A stretch of DNA of 33,408 bases from Hahella sp. (GTDB taxonomy: Bacteria; Pseudomonadota; Gammaproteobacteria; Pseudomonadales; Oleiphilaceae). The stretch's first letter is position 1. The number at the start of each line of letters is the position of its first letter. The notes below the pieces were generated by a model. It worked only from the letters and a program-made list of their open reading frames with translations, searched no databases and was not told where the DNA came from. The stretch spans positions 1 through 33,408 of the forward strand of contig JANQMN010000133.1 in the NCBI GenBank assembly GCA_028280065.1. The letters run 5' to 3'. Made by a program: the position numbers and the translations under genes. Below are positions 23,249 through 31,086 of the stretch, one piece after another.

Positions 23249-23782
23249 TTAGTTAGCTAAAAAAACCACCAATCGACGCCAGGCATTCTTTCCGGCTCTT
23301 ACTTGTACTCTTCGCCCGGTTTTCTTTTGCAGATACTCCCCGATCTCCCGGTCAACCGGGTCGCTTTGGCCTCCTGACACGTCTAACGTCAGAGAGGTTG
23401 AACTGGTCGAAAAACCCGTTACTCCGGCGCTATATCGAACCGATAACTCAAGCTGCCCTTCTTCCTTAGCCTTATCAAGTAGCTTTTCGATTTGTTTTTT
23501 TGTCATGCCTCGCTGACTATTCGACCCGGGAAAACACTTATCAATAAGTACGAACAGGAACGCCAGCACCATCCAAACGCCAAATAACAACATTGGAACT
23601 CGCATCGAAAACAAGGCAATAGCATCCAAAACGGCACTTTCCATCCAATGGTTAACCAACCAGCAAAGTCCGCCCAAAAAGAATACGAACGCCAGAAGCA
23701 TATGCAGGCGTTCAGAGAATAGAACTTTGAGCAGGAGGCCAAGTAGCGGCAGATCGAATAGTTTATCGAGCCCTTTTCCCAC
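23249..23782 (-). CDS. Hypothetical two-helix membrane protein
   Basis: I do not recognise this 177-aa protein. It has a short cytoplasmic start and two membrane segments (about residues 28-47, HMLLAFVFFLGGLCWLVNHW; and 60-82, VPMLLFGVWMVLAFLFVLI). A soluble region of about 95 residues follows. This part has a basic helix (MTKKQIEKLLDKAKEEGQ), Ser/Thr-rich strands (GVTGFSTSSTSLTLDVSGG) and a basic end (GRRVQVRAGKNAWRR). It is convergent with the second phoU. Composition looks like real coding sequence. Confidence 0.6.
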   Translation of the reverse strand: MGKGLDKLFDLPLLGLLLKVLFSERLHMLLAFVFFLGGLCWLVNHWMESAVLDAIALFSMRVPMLLFGVWMVLAFLFVLIDKCFPGSNSQRGMTKKQIEKLLDKAKEEGQLELSVRYSAGVTGFSTSSTSLTLDVSGGQSDPVDREIGEYLQKKTGRRVQVRAGKNAWRRLVVFLAN

Positions 23783-24230
23783 GACGAGATACTCTTGCGC
23801 TATTGGTAAAAAACTTGCAGATGTCTATCTATCATTTAACAGCTGAAAAGCCAATGGAATTAAAAACCAGCACCCGCTTTAGGGTAAGGAATCATTCAAA
23901 GCTGTAATCCTGGAGACAGAATACTTCCCTAAGAATAGTATGCCGGTTGAACGCATTGCGGTCAGGTTGGAAAATAAAATCAGTCACTCTATTTCGCCAT
24001 GGACTTGGGATTCGGCCTGGCGCTAGATCAAGCGCTTTCAGGAGAGATTTGATCAGAAGATCCGGCCGTCTCCACATCCAGGTTTTCGCCGAACTGAAAA
24101 CCGGTTGGAAGGGGCCGGTAACTCAATAAGAGTCTAATTTACGACATCAACAGGGCTAGAAAGACGAGTCTCTCTATCACGCTATGTGAGCTGAAGAGCC
24201 TTTGGCTCCTGCAGCCCCAAGGCTAGTAAA
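23783..24230. other. Gene-poor region between the membrane protein and EF-hand genes
   Basis: 448 bp with no gene I can support. Open frames of about 60 codons occur on both strands around 23892-24129, but without ribosome sites or recognisable product. The perfect dyad GGCTAGT-AA-ACTAGCC at 24221-24236, containing the stop of the EF-hand gene, is followed leftward by GAGCC-TTT-GGCTC (24196-24208). The pair could end that transcript. Confidence 0.4.
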
Positions 24231-24236
24231 CTAGCC
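24221..24236 (-). terminator. Palindrome over the EF-hand gene stop codon
   Basis: Perfect 7-bp arms with a 2-base centre; the TAG stop of the EF-hand gene lies inside the second arm. No U-run follows, so it is a weak candidate for termination or mRNA 3'-end protection. Confidence 0.3.
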
Positions 24237-24497
24237 CCCTGCAGCGGTAGCGTCTCCGCTGTAGAGAATATACTCTGCTTTACTGATTTCACCGTCTTGG
24301 TCAGCATCCGCTTCAGCGAATGCAGCGGCTAATTTTGCATCCAAATCAGCTTCTTGTTTTGACAGAGCACCATTTTTGTTGGCATCCAAAGAAACAAACT
24401 CTGCTTCTGCGGCCAACATTTCGGGTTCTTTGGTTTCCTCGGCAACTGCCGCACCGGTCATTAAACCGGCCAGCATGCATATAACAATTTTTTTCAT
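24231..24497 (-). CDS. Small exported EF-hand protein
   Basis: From the ATG at 24497 (AGAGGAAG ribosome site just upstream) the product is 88 aa. It has a signal peptide (residues 1-19, ending GAAVAE) and two canonical calcium-binding loops: D38-x-N-x-N-G-x-L-x-x-x-E49 and D64-x-D-x-D-G-x-I-x-x-x-E75. It has no other domain and should be a periplasmic or secreted calcium-binding protein. Upstream in-frame codons to 24629 are open but lack a signal-peptide start. The partner is unknown. Confidence 0.85.
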   Translation of the reverse strand: MKKIVICMLAGLMTGAAVAEETKEPEMLAAEAEFVSLDANKNGALSKQEADLDAKLAAAFAEADADQDGEISKAEYILYSGDATAAGG

Positions 24498-24836
24498 CGA
24501 ACTTCCTCTTTTCACTGAGAGCCCGCAACAAACTTGCTGTCGTCTGCTCCCTTTCATTGGCGGTAAGGAATCATCACAGGTTGTTGTTCTAATGGCGTTT
24601 GGCGTGTTTCCTTGCTGAATAGTTATCAAACACTGTGCCAGAAAATTTTTTCTTTTTTAAAACAAATAGTTAGGATCCACCAGTGAGAATACCGGAAGAC
24701 CAAGGGGTAATTTTTCGGAGTTTACAGCCTGTTTCAGTTGCAAACTTGCAACGAGAGGGGGTGTCGCCTTTTTACTTTCCTTTAAAAATCAGAGAGATAG
24801 ACTGTAGCAAAAAAGCGACTACAACTTATATCTGAC
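24498..24836. other. Upstream region of the EF-hand gene
   Basis: 339 bp without a gene. It contains a perfect dyad GTTGCAA-AC-TTGCAAC at 24737-24752, which includes the half-site ACTTGCA also found in the putative HxlR operators. A T/A-rich tract lies at 24645-24665. No convincing sigma-70 promoter was found. Confidence 0.35.
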
Positions 24837-25934
24837 TTATTTGGGAGTAATTCGCCATAACTGGCCTAGTCCGCTATCCGTTATGACATAGAGTGCATTA
24901 TCAGGACCCTGCTTGATATCCCGAATACGATGACCGAGTTGCAAAAAGCGGTTTTCACCCACAGCTTTTGTGCCATCCATTTCAACACGGGTAACAAGTT
25001 GAAACTTGAGGGCGCCGACTAATATGTCACCCTGCCAGTCAGGAAACAACGGGCTATCGACCATCATGATTCCGGAAGGTGCAATGGAAGGCGTCCATTG
25101 GAAAGCAGGGGATACGACTCCTTCCATTTCGGTTTGGTCCGTGATTTTTAAGCCGCTATACTCCCGGCCAAAAGTAACAAGTGGCCATCCATAGTTCGCG
25201 CCTCTTTCTACGAGGTTTAACTCATCGCCGCCTTTGGGTCCATGCTCATGCAGCCATAGGCGTTTGCTTTGCATGTCATACAGCATGCCCTGGGGATTGC
25301 GATGCCCGTAGCTATAAATCTCAGGTAAAGCGCCAGGCTGGTTAAGAAAAGGATTATCCTTGGGAACACGGCCATCGGCATGCAATCTGACGATTTTTCC
25401 ATGATGATGATTTAATTCCTGCGACTTATCCCTGTCGCCGCGATCGCCGATGCTCATATACAAATAACCTTCATGGTCGAACGCCAGCCGCGAGCCAAAG
25501 TGCCGGCCGCCAAATCCTTCGGCTTTTGCCGTGAATAATATTTCGACTTGCTCAAGAGTGTTCCCTTGGAGTTTTGCCCGTGCCAGTTCAGTGGTATATC
25601 CCCACCCCTTGGCGACACTGTAAGTCAAGTAAATCCAGGAAGATTTTTCGAAATCGGGTGCGAGTTCCACATCCAGCAGGCCACCCTGTCCCCGCACGGT
25701 CGATTCCGGCAAACCGGTTATTTCAGTCTGTTTACCGGTGTTAAGGTCGACTTTTACCAATCGGCCTTTCTTTAACGTGATCAGTGCCTCGCCTGAAGGC
25801 AGGAATGCCAACCCCCAGGGAAACTCCAGTTCTTCCACAACCGTTTCGACATGCAAGTCTACAGCGGTGGCAACCTGTACTTGCGTCCCCATAAAACACA
25901 CAAAAATACTAAGCAGAATAGGTTTCCAAACCAT
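24837..25934 (-). CDS. PQQ-dependent sugar dehydrogenase (soluble aldose type)
   Basis: The 365-aa protein has a signal peptide (to about residue 24, QVATA) and the beta-propeller of soluble quinoprotein aldose dehydrogenases (YliI/Asd family). Family motifs visible are ELEFPWGLAFLPSGEALITLKKGRL (in part), GQGGLLDVELAPDF, GRHFGSRLAFDHEGYLYMSIGDRGDRD (in part), NHHHGKIVRLHADGRVPKDN, SYGHRNPQGM and WLHEHGPKGGDELN. It would oxidise aldoses in the periplasm with PQQ as cofactor. The ATG at 25934 has GGGAG upstream; a TTG at 25973 would only add a polar leader. PQQ biosynthesis genes are not in the window. Confidence 0.9.
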   Translation of the reverse strand: MVWKPILLSIFVCFMGTQVQVATAVDLHVETVVEELEFPWGLAFLPSGEALITLKKGRLVKVDLNTGKQTEITGLPESTVRGQGGLLDVELAPDFEKSSWIYLTYSVAKGWGYTTELARAKLQGNTLEQVEILFTAKAEGFGGRHFGSRLAFDHEGYLYMSIGDRGDRDKSQELNHHHGKIVRLHADGRVPKDNPFLNQPGALPEIYSYGHRNPQGMLYDMQSKRLWLHEHGPKGGDELNLVERGANYGWPLVTFGREYSGLKITDQTEMEGVVSPAFQWTPSIAPSGIMMVDSPLFPDWQGDILVGALKFQLVTRVEMDGTKAVGENRFLQLGHRIRDIKQGPDNALYVITDSGLGQLWRITPK

Positions 25935-26083
25935 CTTTTTTTCTCCCGTTTGCTGTCCGGTATTGGTGGTCAAAAAACTTTAGCCTGTAGGAATACGCAG
26001 CTAATTGCTTTCAAGCTTAGTATCGAGAGTCTGAGAAATCCTGCGGGCGGGATACCTTTTTTATTCCTTCGAACCTGGCGAGT

Positions 26084-27193
26084 TTAAAGCCTCAGGGATT
26101 TAAATACGCGCTCACCATTCGTCAGCGTAACCGGTAGCTCGCGATATGCTCCGAATTCGCCGAGCGACACACGCAGTTGATGGGAGCCGGCAGGCAAGGA
26201 CAGCCGGTATAGATGAAATCCTCTCGGCAATGTCTGCCAGGATCTAACATCCGCATGTTCGGTGGCAAACAAGGCAACGCGAACCAGGAACTCGGCTAAC
26301 CGATCGTTACGGAACGAATCCGCAATGGCTTCCTTACCTGCAACCCTGACGGTTTGCCGTGAGATAATTTCGGCCATGCGTTGGCTTAAGGATTTATCCG
26401 AAACTTCAAAAGTATCGGTCGAGAAATGCAAAAGGATGTCTTTCTTATCGGCGTCCTGAATTCTTGGGACATGGAAAGGTGATGCTGAACGGTAATGTGG
26501 AATGGAAATTTTTGTAGTGGGAGGCACCACGATTTCGATTGGCACCTTTACCGGTCCTCTGCCTGTTCCGATCATCAGCACCAGCTCCCCCGAATCAGCA
26601 GGTAACGTCCCGGGCCTGGAAACCTGACTTCCGCTGTTCTTTTCAACAATGTCGTATTCAATCCGTGCACTGTCGAACTGCCCGAACAGTTCAAAGCAAA
26701 GTGCAATTAGTCCACGGGTATAGTAGTCGTCCTCAAGGGCTTCCGGATGGCGTTCAAAAACTTCCAGCGCCCGTTTTGCCTCGACCCGTGCGCTTATATA
26801 ATCACCTAGCTGAAGAAAGTTCATCATCAAGTAACTATGAATCCATAGCTGTTCGGAATATTCACCGACATACACAATCGCATAATCATTGATGATGGAA
26901 GCGGTGGTTTGTTGAGAAATGCTGATGTAATCACGATCCTGGATAAAACGATGCGCTTCCAAAAAGAACCGGTTGCTCTCGCGGAACTCCCCAGCGTCAT
27001 GGAGAACCGTTCCTTTCTCCACCAGACATAGGAACTTCTCTTTTTCAGCGAAGTCGTCACAGGTGGTCAGCGCATCGGAAGCGGCGATATAGTTGCCCTG
27101 GTAATAGAGCGTTCGCGCGTCTGTCAAGGCATGATTCACGCACCCGGACAAGACGCTTAAACATAACATTATCAAGAACAACTGCTTTTGCAT
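26084..27193 (-). CDS. TPR-type lipoprotein paired with LpoB
   Basis: The protein of about 369 aa has a lipoprotein signal (CLSVLSGC, Cys18). Helical TPR-like repeats follow (LYYQGNYIAASDALTTC, VLHDAGEFRESNRFFLEAH, MNFLQLGDYISARVEAKRAL). The C-terminal half, from about 205, begins GELVLMIGTGRGPVKV and ends in beta-rich sequence. The sequence and pairing with an LpoB-like gene fit the COG3014-type family found next to lpoB in gammaproteobacteria, as I recall it. A role in cell-wall synthesis is inferred from context. The ATG at 27205 is an alternative start. It lies about 40 bp after lpoB on the same strand, hence one operon. Confidence 0.7.
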   Translation of the reverse strand: MQKQLFLIMLCLSVLSGCVNHALTDARTLYYQGNYIAASDALTTCDDFAEKEKFLCLVEKGTVLHDAGEFRESNRFFLEAHRFIQDRDYISISQQTTASIINDYAIVYVGEYSEQLWIHSYLMMNFLQLGDYISARVEAKRALEVFERHPEALEDDYYTRGLIALCFELFGQFDSARIEYDIVEKNSGSQVSRPGTLPADSGELVLMIGTGRGPVKVPIEIVVPPTTKISIPHYRSASPFHVPRIQDADKKDILLHFSTDTFEVSDKSLSQRMAEIISRQTVRVAGKEAIADSFRNDRLAEFLVRVALFATEHADVRSWQTLPRGFHLYRLSLPAGSHQLRVSLGEFGAYRELPVTLTNGERVFKSLRL

Positions 27194-27241
27194 TTGACCA
27201 GCCATAAAAGTTCGTGAGTCCGTTTTTTGCCGTTGATCGAC

Positions 27242-27853
27242 TTACCATCCGATAATCGGTTGCGAAGCTTCTCTGGCGATTTCCGCCTGATCCGCGTAGA
27301 CCAGTTCACCGGAAGTTAAATCCGTAACCGTCAGGTCCAAGCTATAGTAGACTCGCTGGCTTTTGGTCAGGCGCCATTGCTTTGGCTCTTTCTTTTTGAT
27401 CGAACGCAACGTTCCGCTCACGATATACTCTGCTCCTAACTGCTTACCCATGGCAATGCGCATGGCCGGATCAACGTAGCCTTGTTGCTGATAGGCATCT
27501 TCCTTAAGGATATTGTTGCGCTGTTCTTCGCTGATAAAGCGGTATTTTCCGGAACGCAACAGTTCCCGGCGGATGTCATCGGTAATCCCACCGGTGCTGA
27601 TGTGTTCTGAGGTCTCGTTAACCACCGGGTAGACAATCAGAATGGGCTTTTGGGTGCGGCGGGGAATAAATTCTTCGTGAATCAGGGGCGAGACGAGCTT
27701 ATCAACGATTTTCTTTTTATCGGAAAAATCATAGCTGGCATCGTAGTAAACTTCCGATTCGGGATCCAGAGTCTTGGTTGTCGAAACACAACCCAGCAGG
27801 CCGGGCAGTATCAATAGGGATAACACAATATTTTTCAGGACTGTCGGTTTCAT
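27242..27853 (-). CDS. lpoB: Penicillin-binding protein activator LpoB-like lipoprotein
   Basis: From the ATG at 27853 (GGAGAG upstream) this is a 203-aa lipoprotein with lipobox LLGC (Cys22). The mature domain shows the LpoB pattern: KPILIVYPVVNETSEHISTG, DDIRRELLRSGKYRFIS, MGKQLGAEYIVSGTLRSIKK and SLDLTVTDLTSGELVYAD. LpoB is anchored in the outer membrane and reaches through the peptidoglycan to activate PBP1b. The linker after Cys22 is short, as in non-enteric LpoB proteins. It begins the operon with the TPR lipoprotein. Confidence 0.87.
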   Translation of the reverse strand: MKPTVLKNIVLSLLILPGLLGCVSTTKTLDPESEVYYDASYDFSDKKKIVDKLVSPLIHEEFIPRRTQKPILIVYPVVNETSEHISTGGITDDIRRELLRSGKYRFISEEQRNNILKEDAYQQQGYVDPAMRIAMGKQLGAEYIVSGTLRSIKKKEPKQWRLTKSQRVYYSLDLTVTDLTSGELVYADQAEIAREASQPIIGW

Positions 27854-28147
27854 TTTTCTCTCCACTGAGCAAACCAGCTTTACCAACGCTATCGATGAGT
27901 ACTTGATAGCCTGGCATTTCCACCAATTGCCGAAAAACCCAGGCTAACAAGAATAATGTTTCAACTATACAACAACTAACTGAACTGAATATGAAGAGCC
28001 CAGGTGACGGGCTACTTCGGGCAGTCAAGGGCTTCATACCTCGTGCAAATCTGTACGGATGGAATAGAAGACATGGATGAGGAAGATGCCACCGTTAAGA
28101 AATTAGGGACGGTTTCTACAGTGCTGTGGAATTTTCGAAAGGTGATG

Positions 28148-28627
28148 TTAACAAAGCCTTAGCTTTTCCAAGGAAGCAAATGCTTTTTTATCGCTAATAT
28201 CCGGAATGATACTCAACTCAAGACTAGTGACATCCGGAAGATGAGTTTGATGCTCCTCAATCTCAACAGTTGCACCTTCAGGGCTGAAATTCCATTGCTG
28301 GCGAATAATCTCGTGGTAGGTCCGTCCGTCGTCCGGAGACCAACGCAATACATATTCTTGGGTTCGCTCATTTTCCGACTCCTGAAAGCTAAGTTTAATA
28401 TGCTGAACTTTCTGCGGGGTATCGAATAACAGCCTGATGGTTTGTTTTCCAGGCGTGGAAGCCCGCCAGCCACCCTCTCCACCAGGCAATAGAGCCGACT
28501 CGATGGGATGAGAATATTCTTCTGATGTGACTTCGACCACTGCAAGTTTGTCCAAATCGAGCCATTCTTTTTTTGAATCTATGAACGCATCTTGGCGCTC
28601 AGTCGAACTGATAATTTTCTTGCGCAT
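28148..28627 (-). CDS. Discoidin-like (F5/8 type C) domain protein
   Basis: The 159-aa protein, starting at the ATG at 28627 (GGAAGG upstream), shows a galactose-binding-like fold over residues about 30-159. SHPIESALLPGGEGGWRAS, then GKQTIRLLFDTPQKVQHIKLSF, YVLRWSPDDGRTYHEIIRQQW and SLELSIIPD follow the F5/8C (discoidin) strand order. There is no signal peptide and the N-terminus is charged, so it should be cytoplasmic, which is unusual for this fold. The role is unknown; ligand binding or protein contact are both possible. Confidence 0.65.
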   Translation of the reverse strand: MRKKIISSTERQDAFIDSKKEWLDLDKLAVVEVTSEEYSHPIESALLPGGEGGWRASTPGKQTIRLLFDTPQKVQHIKLSFQESENERTQEYVLRWSPDDGRTYHEIIRQQWNFSPEGATVEIEEHQTHLPDVTSLELSIIPDISDKKAFASLEKLRLC

Positions 28628-28725
28628 CAAGGTGCCTTCCCTATTGATATCAGTTTGCACGGTTTTGCTTGTGGAATAGCGTAACTATCCCATGGGGTCC
28701 AGGCGTAAGCAAGGCGTTTAGCTTG

Positions 28726-29769
28726 CTAGTCAAAAGACTTCATTGCTGTTAGCGTTTTCTTGGCAAAATAAAATTTTTCCAGTCGACGCCGAATGATACC
28801 TTCCAGTTGTCCGCTGCTCTTCAGCGATTTTAATAATCGGGGAGCCAGGGCATCGGTTTCGGCCAGAATCCGCTCGCGGGTAATCATCAAGTCATCCAGT
28901 AACAGCCCTATGGGCTCTTTGCCGTATTGCCGAAAAAAATCCTCCACGATCAGCGCAACACACTGCTCGAAGTACTCCGTTTTGCGAAAGGCCAGCCAGA
29001 ACTCGTATCCGAGTGAAATAAGCTCGGACAAGTCAAGGCTGTCCATACCCTGCTGGAAATCCGCCATCGTGACCGTTTCGGCGGCATCCCACAAATCCAT
29101 TGCAGAGGACTTTATCTGTGCGTCGGTCAGATGTTTTTCCATGTAGTTTTTACTTTCACGAATCAGAAAGTCCAGATTGCCGGCGATAAAGGCTTTTATA
29201 TTGGACCCGACGGCATCTTCCAGGTTGGGTGCCGCCTTGTTAACCATGCTTTTGCCAAACTTGAGCATGGAGGAAACCCCCGGAATATTCTTCGTGAGCA
29301 GATTGCTTTCTTGAAAATAACGAAGGATGGCTTTATGCAGGACACCGGAAATAAGATCTCGATATATGGGCAAATCAATTATCTGATTGACACCTTTTTG
29401 CCGCTGTTCGCGAAGTTCCAGCAACTTGTCGACAAATTCTTCATACTGCTTAACCGTGAGGATCTCCTTTAGGGCTGTCTTCTGGTGTATTTCCGAAGCA
29501 AACAGTTGATTTGCAGACTCTCCGGCAATTTCCGCCACCACGCCTGGCACTTCATTTTCGATAACGTTTCTTTGAATAACGGCATGAACACGGTCAGCCG
29601 TGACTAACGCCTCCAACGGCACAGTTTGCAGCCAATCAAATAAGACCTTTAGTTCCCCATCCAACCATTTTTGAAATGCTTTAACATTCCATGCGGCCAA
29701 TTCATGCTGCACATGCAGATCCAATAGGTGTTGGGCGATCTTTCTTGCAGCGGCTGGGCTTCGTGGCAT
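28726..29769 (-). CDS. Uncharacterised helical protein in the desaturase operon
   Basis: I do not recognise this 347-aa protein. It is nearly all alpha-helical and charged, with no signal peptide and no clear membrane segment. Recurrent pieces are AAARKIAQHLLDLHVQHELAAW, FQKWLDGELKVLFDWLQT and ISGVLHKAILRYFQESNLL. The amphipathic segment GVSSMLKFGKSMVNKAAPNLEDAVGSNIKAF (in part) could sit on a membrane or lipid. AGGAG lies about eight bases before the ATG. It starts 72 bp after the desaturase on the same strand, so it is probably in the same operon and may share its repressor. A lipid-related role is inference from context only. Confidence 0.7.
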   Translation of the reverse strand: MPRSPAAARKIAQHLLDLHVQHELAAWNVKAFQKWLDGELKVLFDWLQTVPLEALVTADRVHAVIQRNVIENEVPGVVAEIAGESANQLFASEIHQKTALKEILTVKQYEEFVDKLLELREQRQKGVNQIIDLPIYRDLISGVLHKAILRYFQESNLLTKNIPGVSSMLKFGKSMVNKAAPNLEDAVGSNIKAFIAGNLDFLIRESKNYMEKHLTDAQIKSSAMDLWDAAETVTMADFQQGMDSLDLSELISLGYEFWLAFRKTEYFEQCVALIVEDFFRQYGKEPIGLLLDDLMITRERILAETDALAPRLLKSLKSSGQLEGIIRRRLEKFYFAKKTLTAMKSFD

Positions 29770-29841
29770 AAGGAGGCTCCTAGCGTCGAGGATAGGACAG
29801 GCCGACCTCGGTTCGGTTGGCGTAGAAAAACATTCAACAGG

Positions 29842-31008
29842 CTACTCAATTACAGGTGGCCTATACTCTGGAAGAAACCTAAAGATTTTCCGGCCAGCAA
29901 AACTGCGTATTTTTTCACCAGCCATCCGCCATCGCGAATCTGCAGGTGGCAATGAGTAACGTGCAACACGCGCCAATACCGTCAGGTACTGTTTGCCAAA
30001 CCTGTCCGTATTGTACGGTATTTCATACTTCTGACATATTACCTTGACCTGTTCAGAGATTTCCGGATAGCGATGCGCCGGTATGTCGGGAAACATGTGG
30101 TGTTCAATCTGGTAACTAAGATGACCACTCATGATATGCAGCCATTTGTTGCCGGTGAAATTACTTGAGCCTAACAATTGACGGTAATACCACATTCCCC
30201 TTGTTTCATTTTCGCATTCCTCTTCGCTAAATGTTTCTGCGCCTGCCGTAAAGTGGCCGCAGAAAATAATGGTCGAAGTCCATAGATTGCGCACCAGGTT
30301 GGCAATGCCGTTACCTAGCAAGACCTTTGGCGCCATGGGTCCTGCCAGCAGAGGAAACAGCAGATAGTCCTTAGACAGTTGTCGGCCTGATTTGCGCAGG
30401 AAACGTTTCAGGAATGGAATCTTCTCTTTAAGAGAAACTTTTCCCTGTTTTAGTTTTTCAAACTCCAACTCATGGAGTCCGACACCCCACTCAAATAACG
30501 CGCTTAACAGGATGTAATTAATGAATTGGACAAAATGATAGGGTTTCCAGGGGACATCGTCTGTCAGACGCAATACGGCATAGCCATAGTCTCTATCCTT
30601 GCCGAGGATATTGGTGTAGGTATGGTGTTCAAAATTGTGTGTCTTACGCCAGGACTCCGCGTCGCAGACGGTATCCCACTCGTAGCTTTGCGATTCCAGG
30701 GTGGGATCATTCATCCAGTCATACTGTCCGTGCATTACATTGTGTCCAACTTCCATATTTTCCAAAATTTTCGCACAGGACAAGGCAGCTATCCCGCCAG
30801 CGAACAGCAGTGGATTAAGACTGAAATGGATTAACGTACGCCCGACGATTTCGCACATTTTTTGTTGCTGCACGATGTCTCGGATATAGTCTGCATCGCG
30901 TTGTCCGAGGTCCGCCAAAACCTGTTCACGCAGCTGATCCAGCTCACTACCGAACGCATTAAGTTCGTTTGGCGAGAGCAGACCCAAAGGCCTTGTTTTC
31001 ATATCCAT
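29842..31008 (-). CDS. desB: Membrane fatty acid desaturase, DesB-like
   Basis: The 388-aa protein holds the three histidine boxes of membrane di-iron desaturases: H89-NVM-H93, H124-NFE-H128-H129, and QIEHH with H303/H304. Hydrophobic segments lie between (LLFAGGIAALSCAK; FINYILLSALFEWGVGL; LLFPLLAGPMAPKVLLGNG). It inserts a double bond in acyl chains using electrons from the reductase encoded just upstream. The order TetR regulator, reductase, desaturase is that of the Pseudomonas desT-desC-desB locus. AGGAG lies seven bases before the ATG. A strong hairpin lies between desC and this gene. Regiospecificity, probably delta-9, is inferred from the DesB likeness. Confidence 0.9.
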   Translation of the reverse strand: MDMKTRPLGLLSPNELNAFGSELDQLREQVLADLGQRDADYIRDIVQQQKMCEIVGRTLIHFSLNPLLFAGGIAALSCAKILENMEVGHNVMHGQYDWMNDPTLESQSYEWDTVCDAESWRKTHNFEHHTYTNILGKDRDYGYAVLRLTDDVPWKPYHFVQFINYILLSALFEWGVGLHELEFEKLKQGKVSLKEKIPFLKRFLRKSGRQLSKDYLLFPLLAGPMAPKVLLGNGIANLVRNLWTSTIIFCGHFTAGAETFSEEECENETRGMWYYRQLLGSSNFTGNKWLHIMSGHLSYQIEHHMFPDIPAHRYPEISEQVKVICQKYEIPYNTDRFGKQYLTVLARVARYSLPPADSRWRMAGEKIRSFAGRKIFRFLPEYRPPVIE

Positions 31009-31042
31009 ACATTTTCTCCTTTTACCTAGTTAGTCTTCATCA

Positions 31043-31066
31043 TGAAACGGCATCCATGCCGTTTCA
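31043..31066 (-). other. Strong intercistronic hairpin between desC and desB
   Basis: Perfect 11-bp arms TGAAACGGCAT and ATGCCGTTTCA around two bases. On the leftward message a U-run precedes it (complement of 31069-31074) and none follows. It is therefore not an ordinary terminator; it more likely stabilises or marks cleavage of the desC-desB mRNA. Confidence 0.6.
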
Positions 31067-31086
31067 GGAAAAAACGAAATCGAGAA

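Noticed and set aside
23892-24129. Open frames of about 60 codons on both strands
   Set aside because: They overlap each other, have no ribosome sites, and give basic, family-less products; likely chance.
24625-24641. Sigma-54-like promoter (TGGCAC-N5-TTGA on the minus strand) upstream of the EF-hand gene
   Set aside because: The -24 half is good, but the essential GC of the -12 half reads GA, and one chance match in 33 kb is not surprising.
28073-28162. Rightward 29-codon frame beginning MDEEDATVKKLG
   Set aside because: Short, no good ribosome site, and it overlaps the end of the discoidin-like gene on the other strand.
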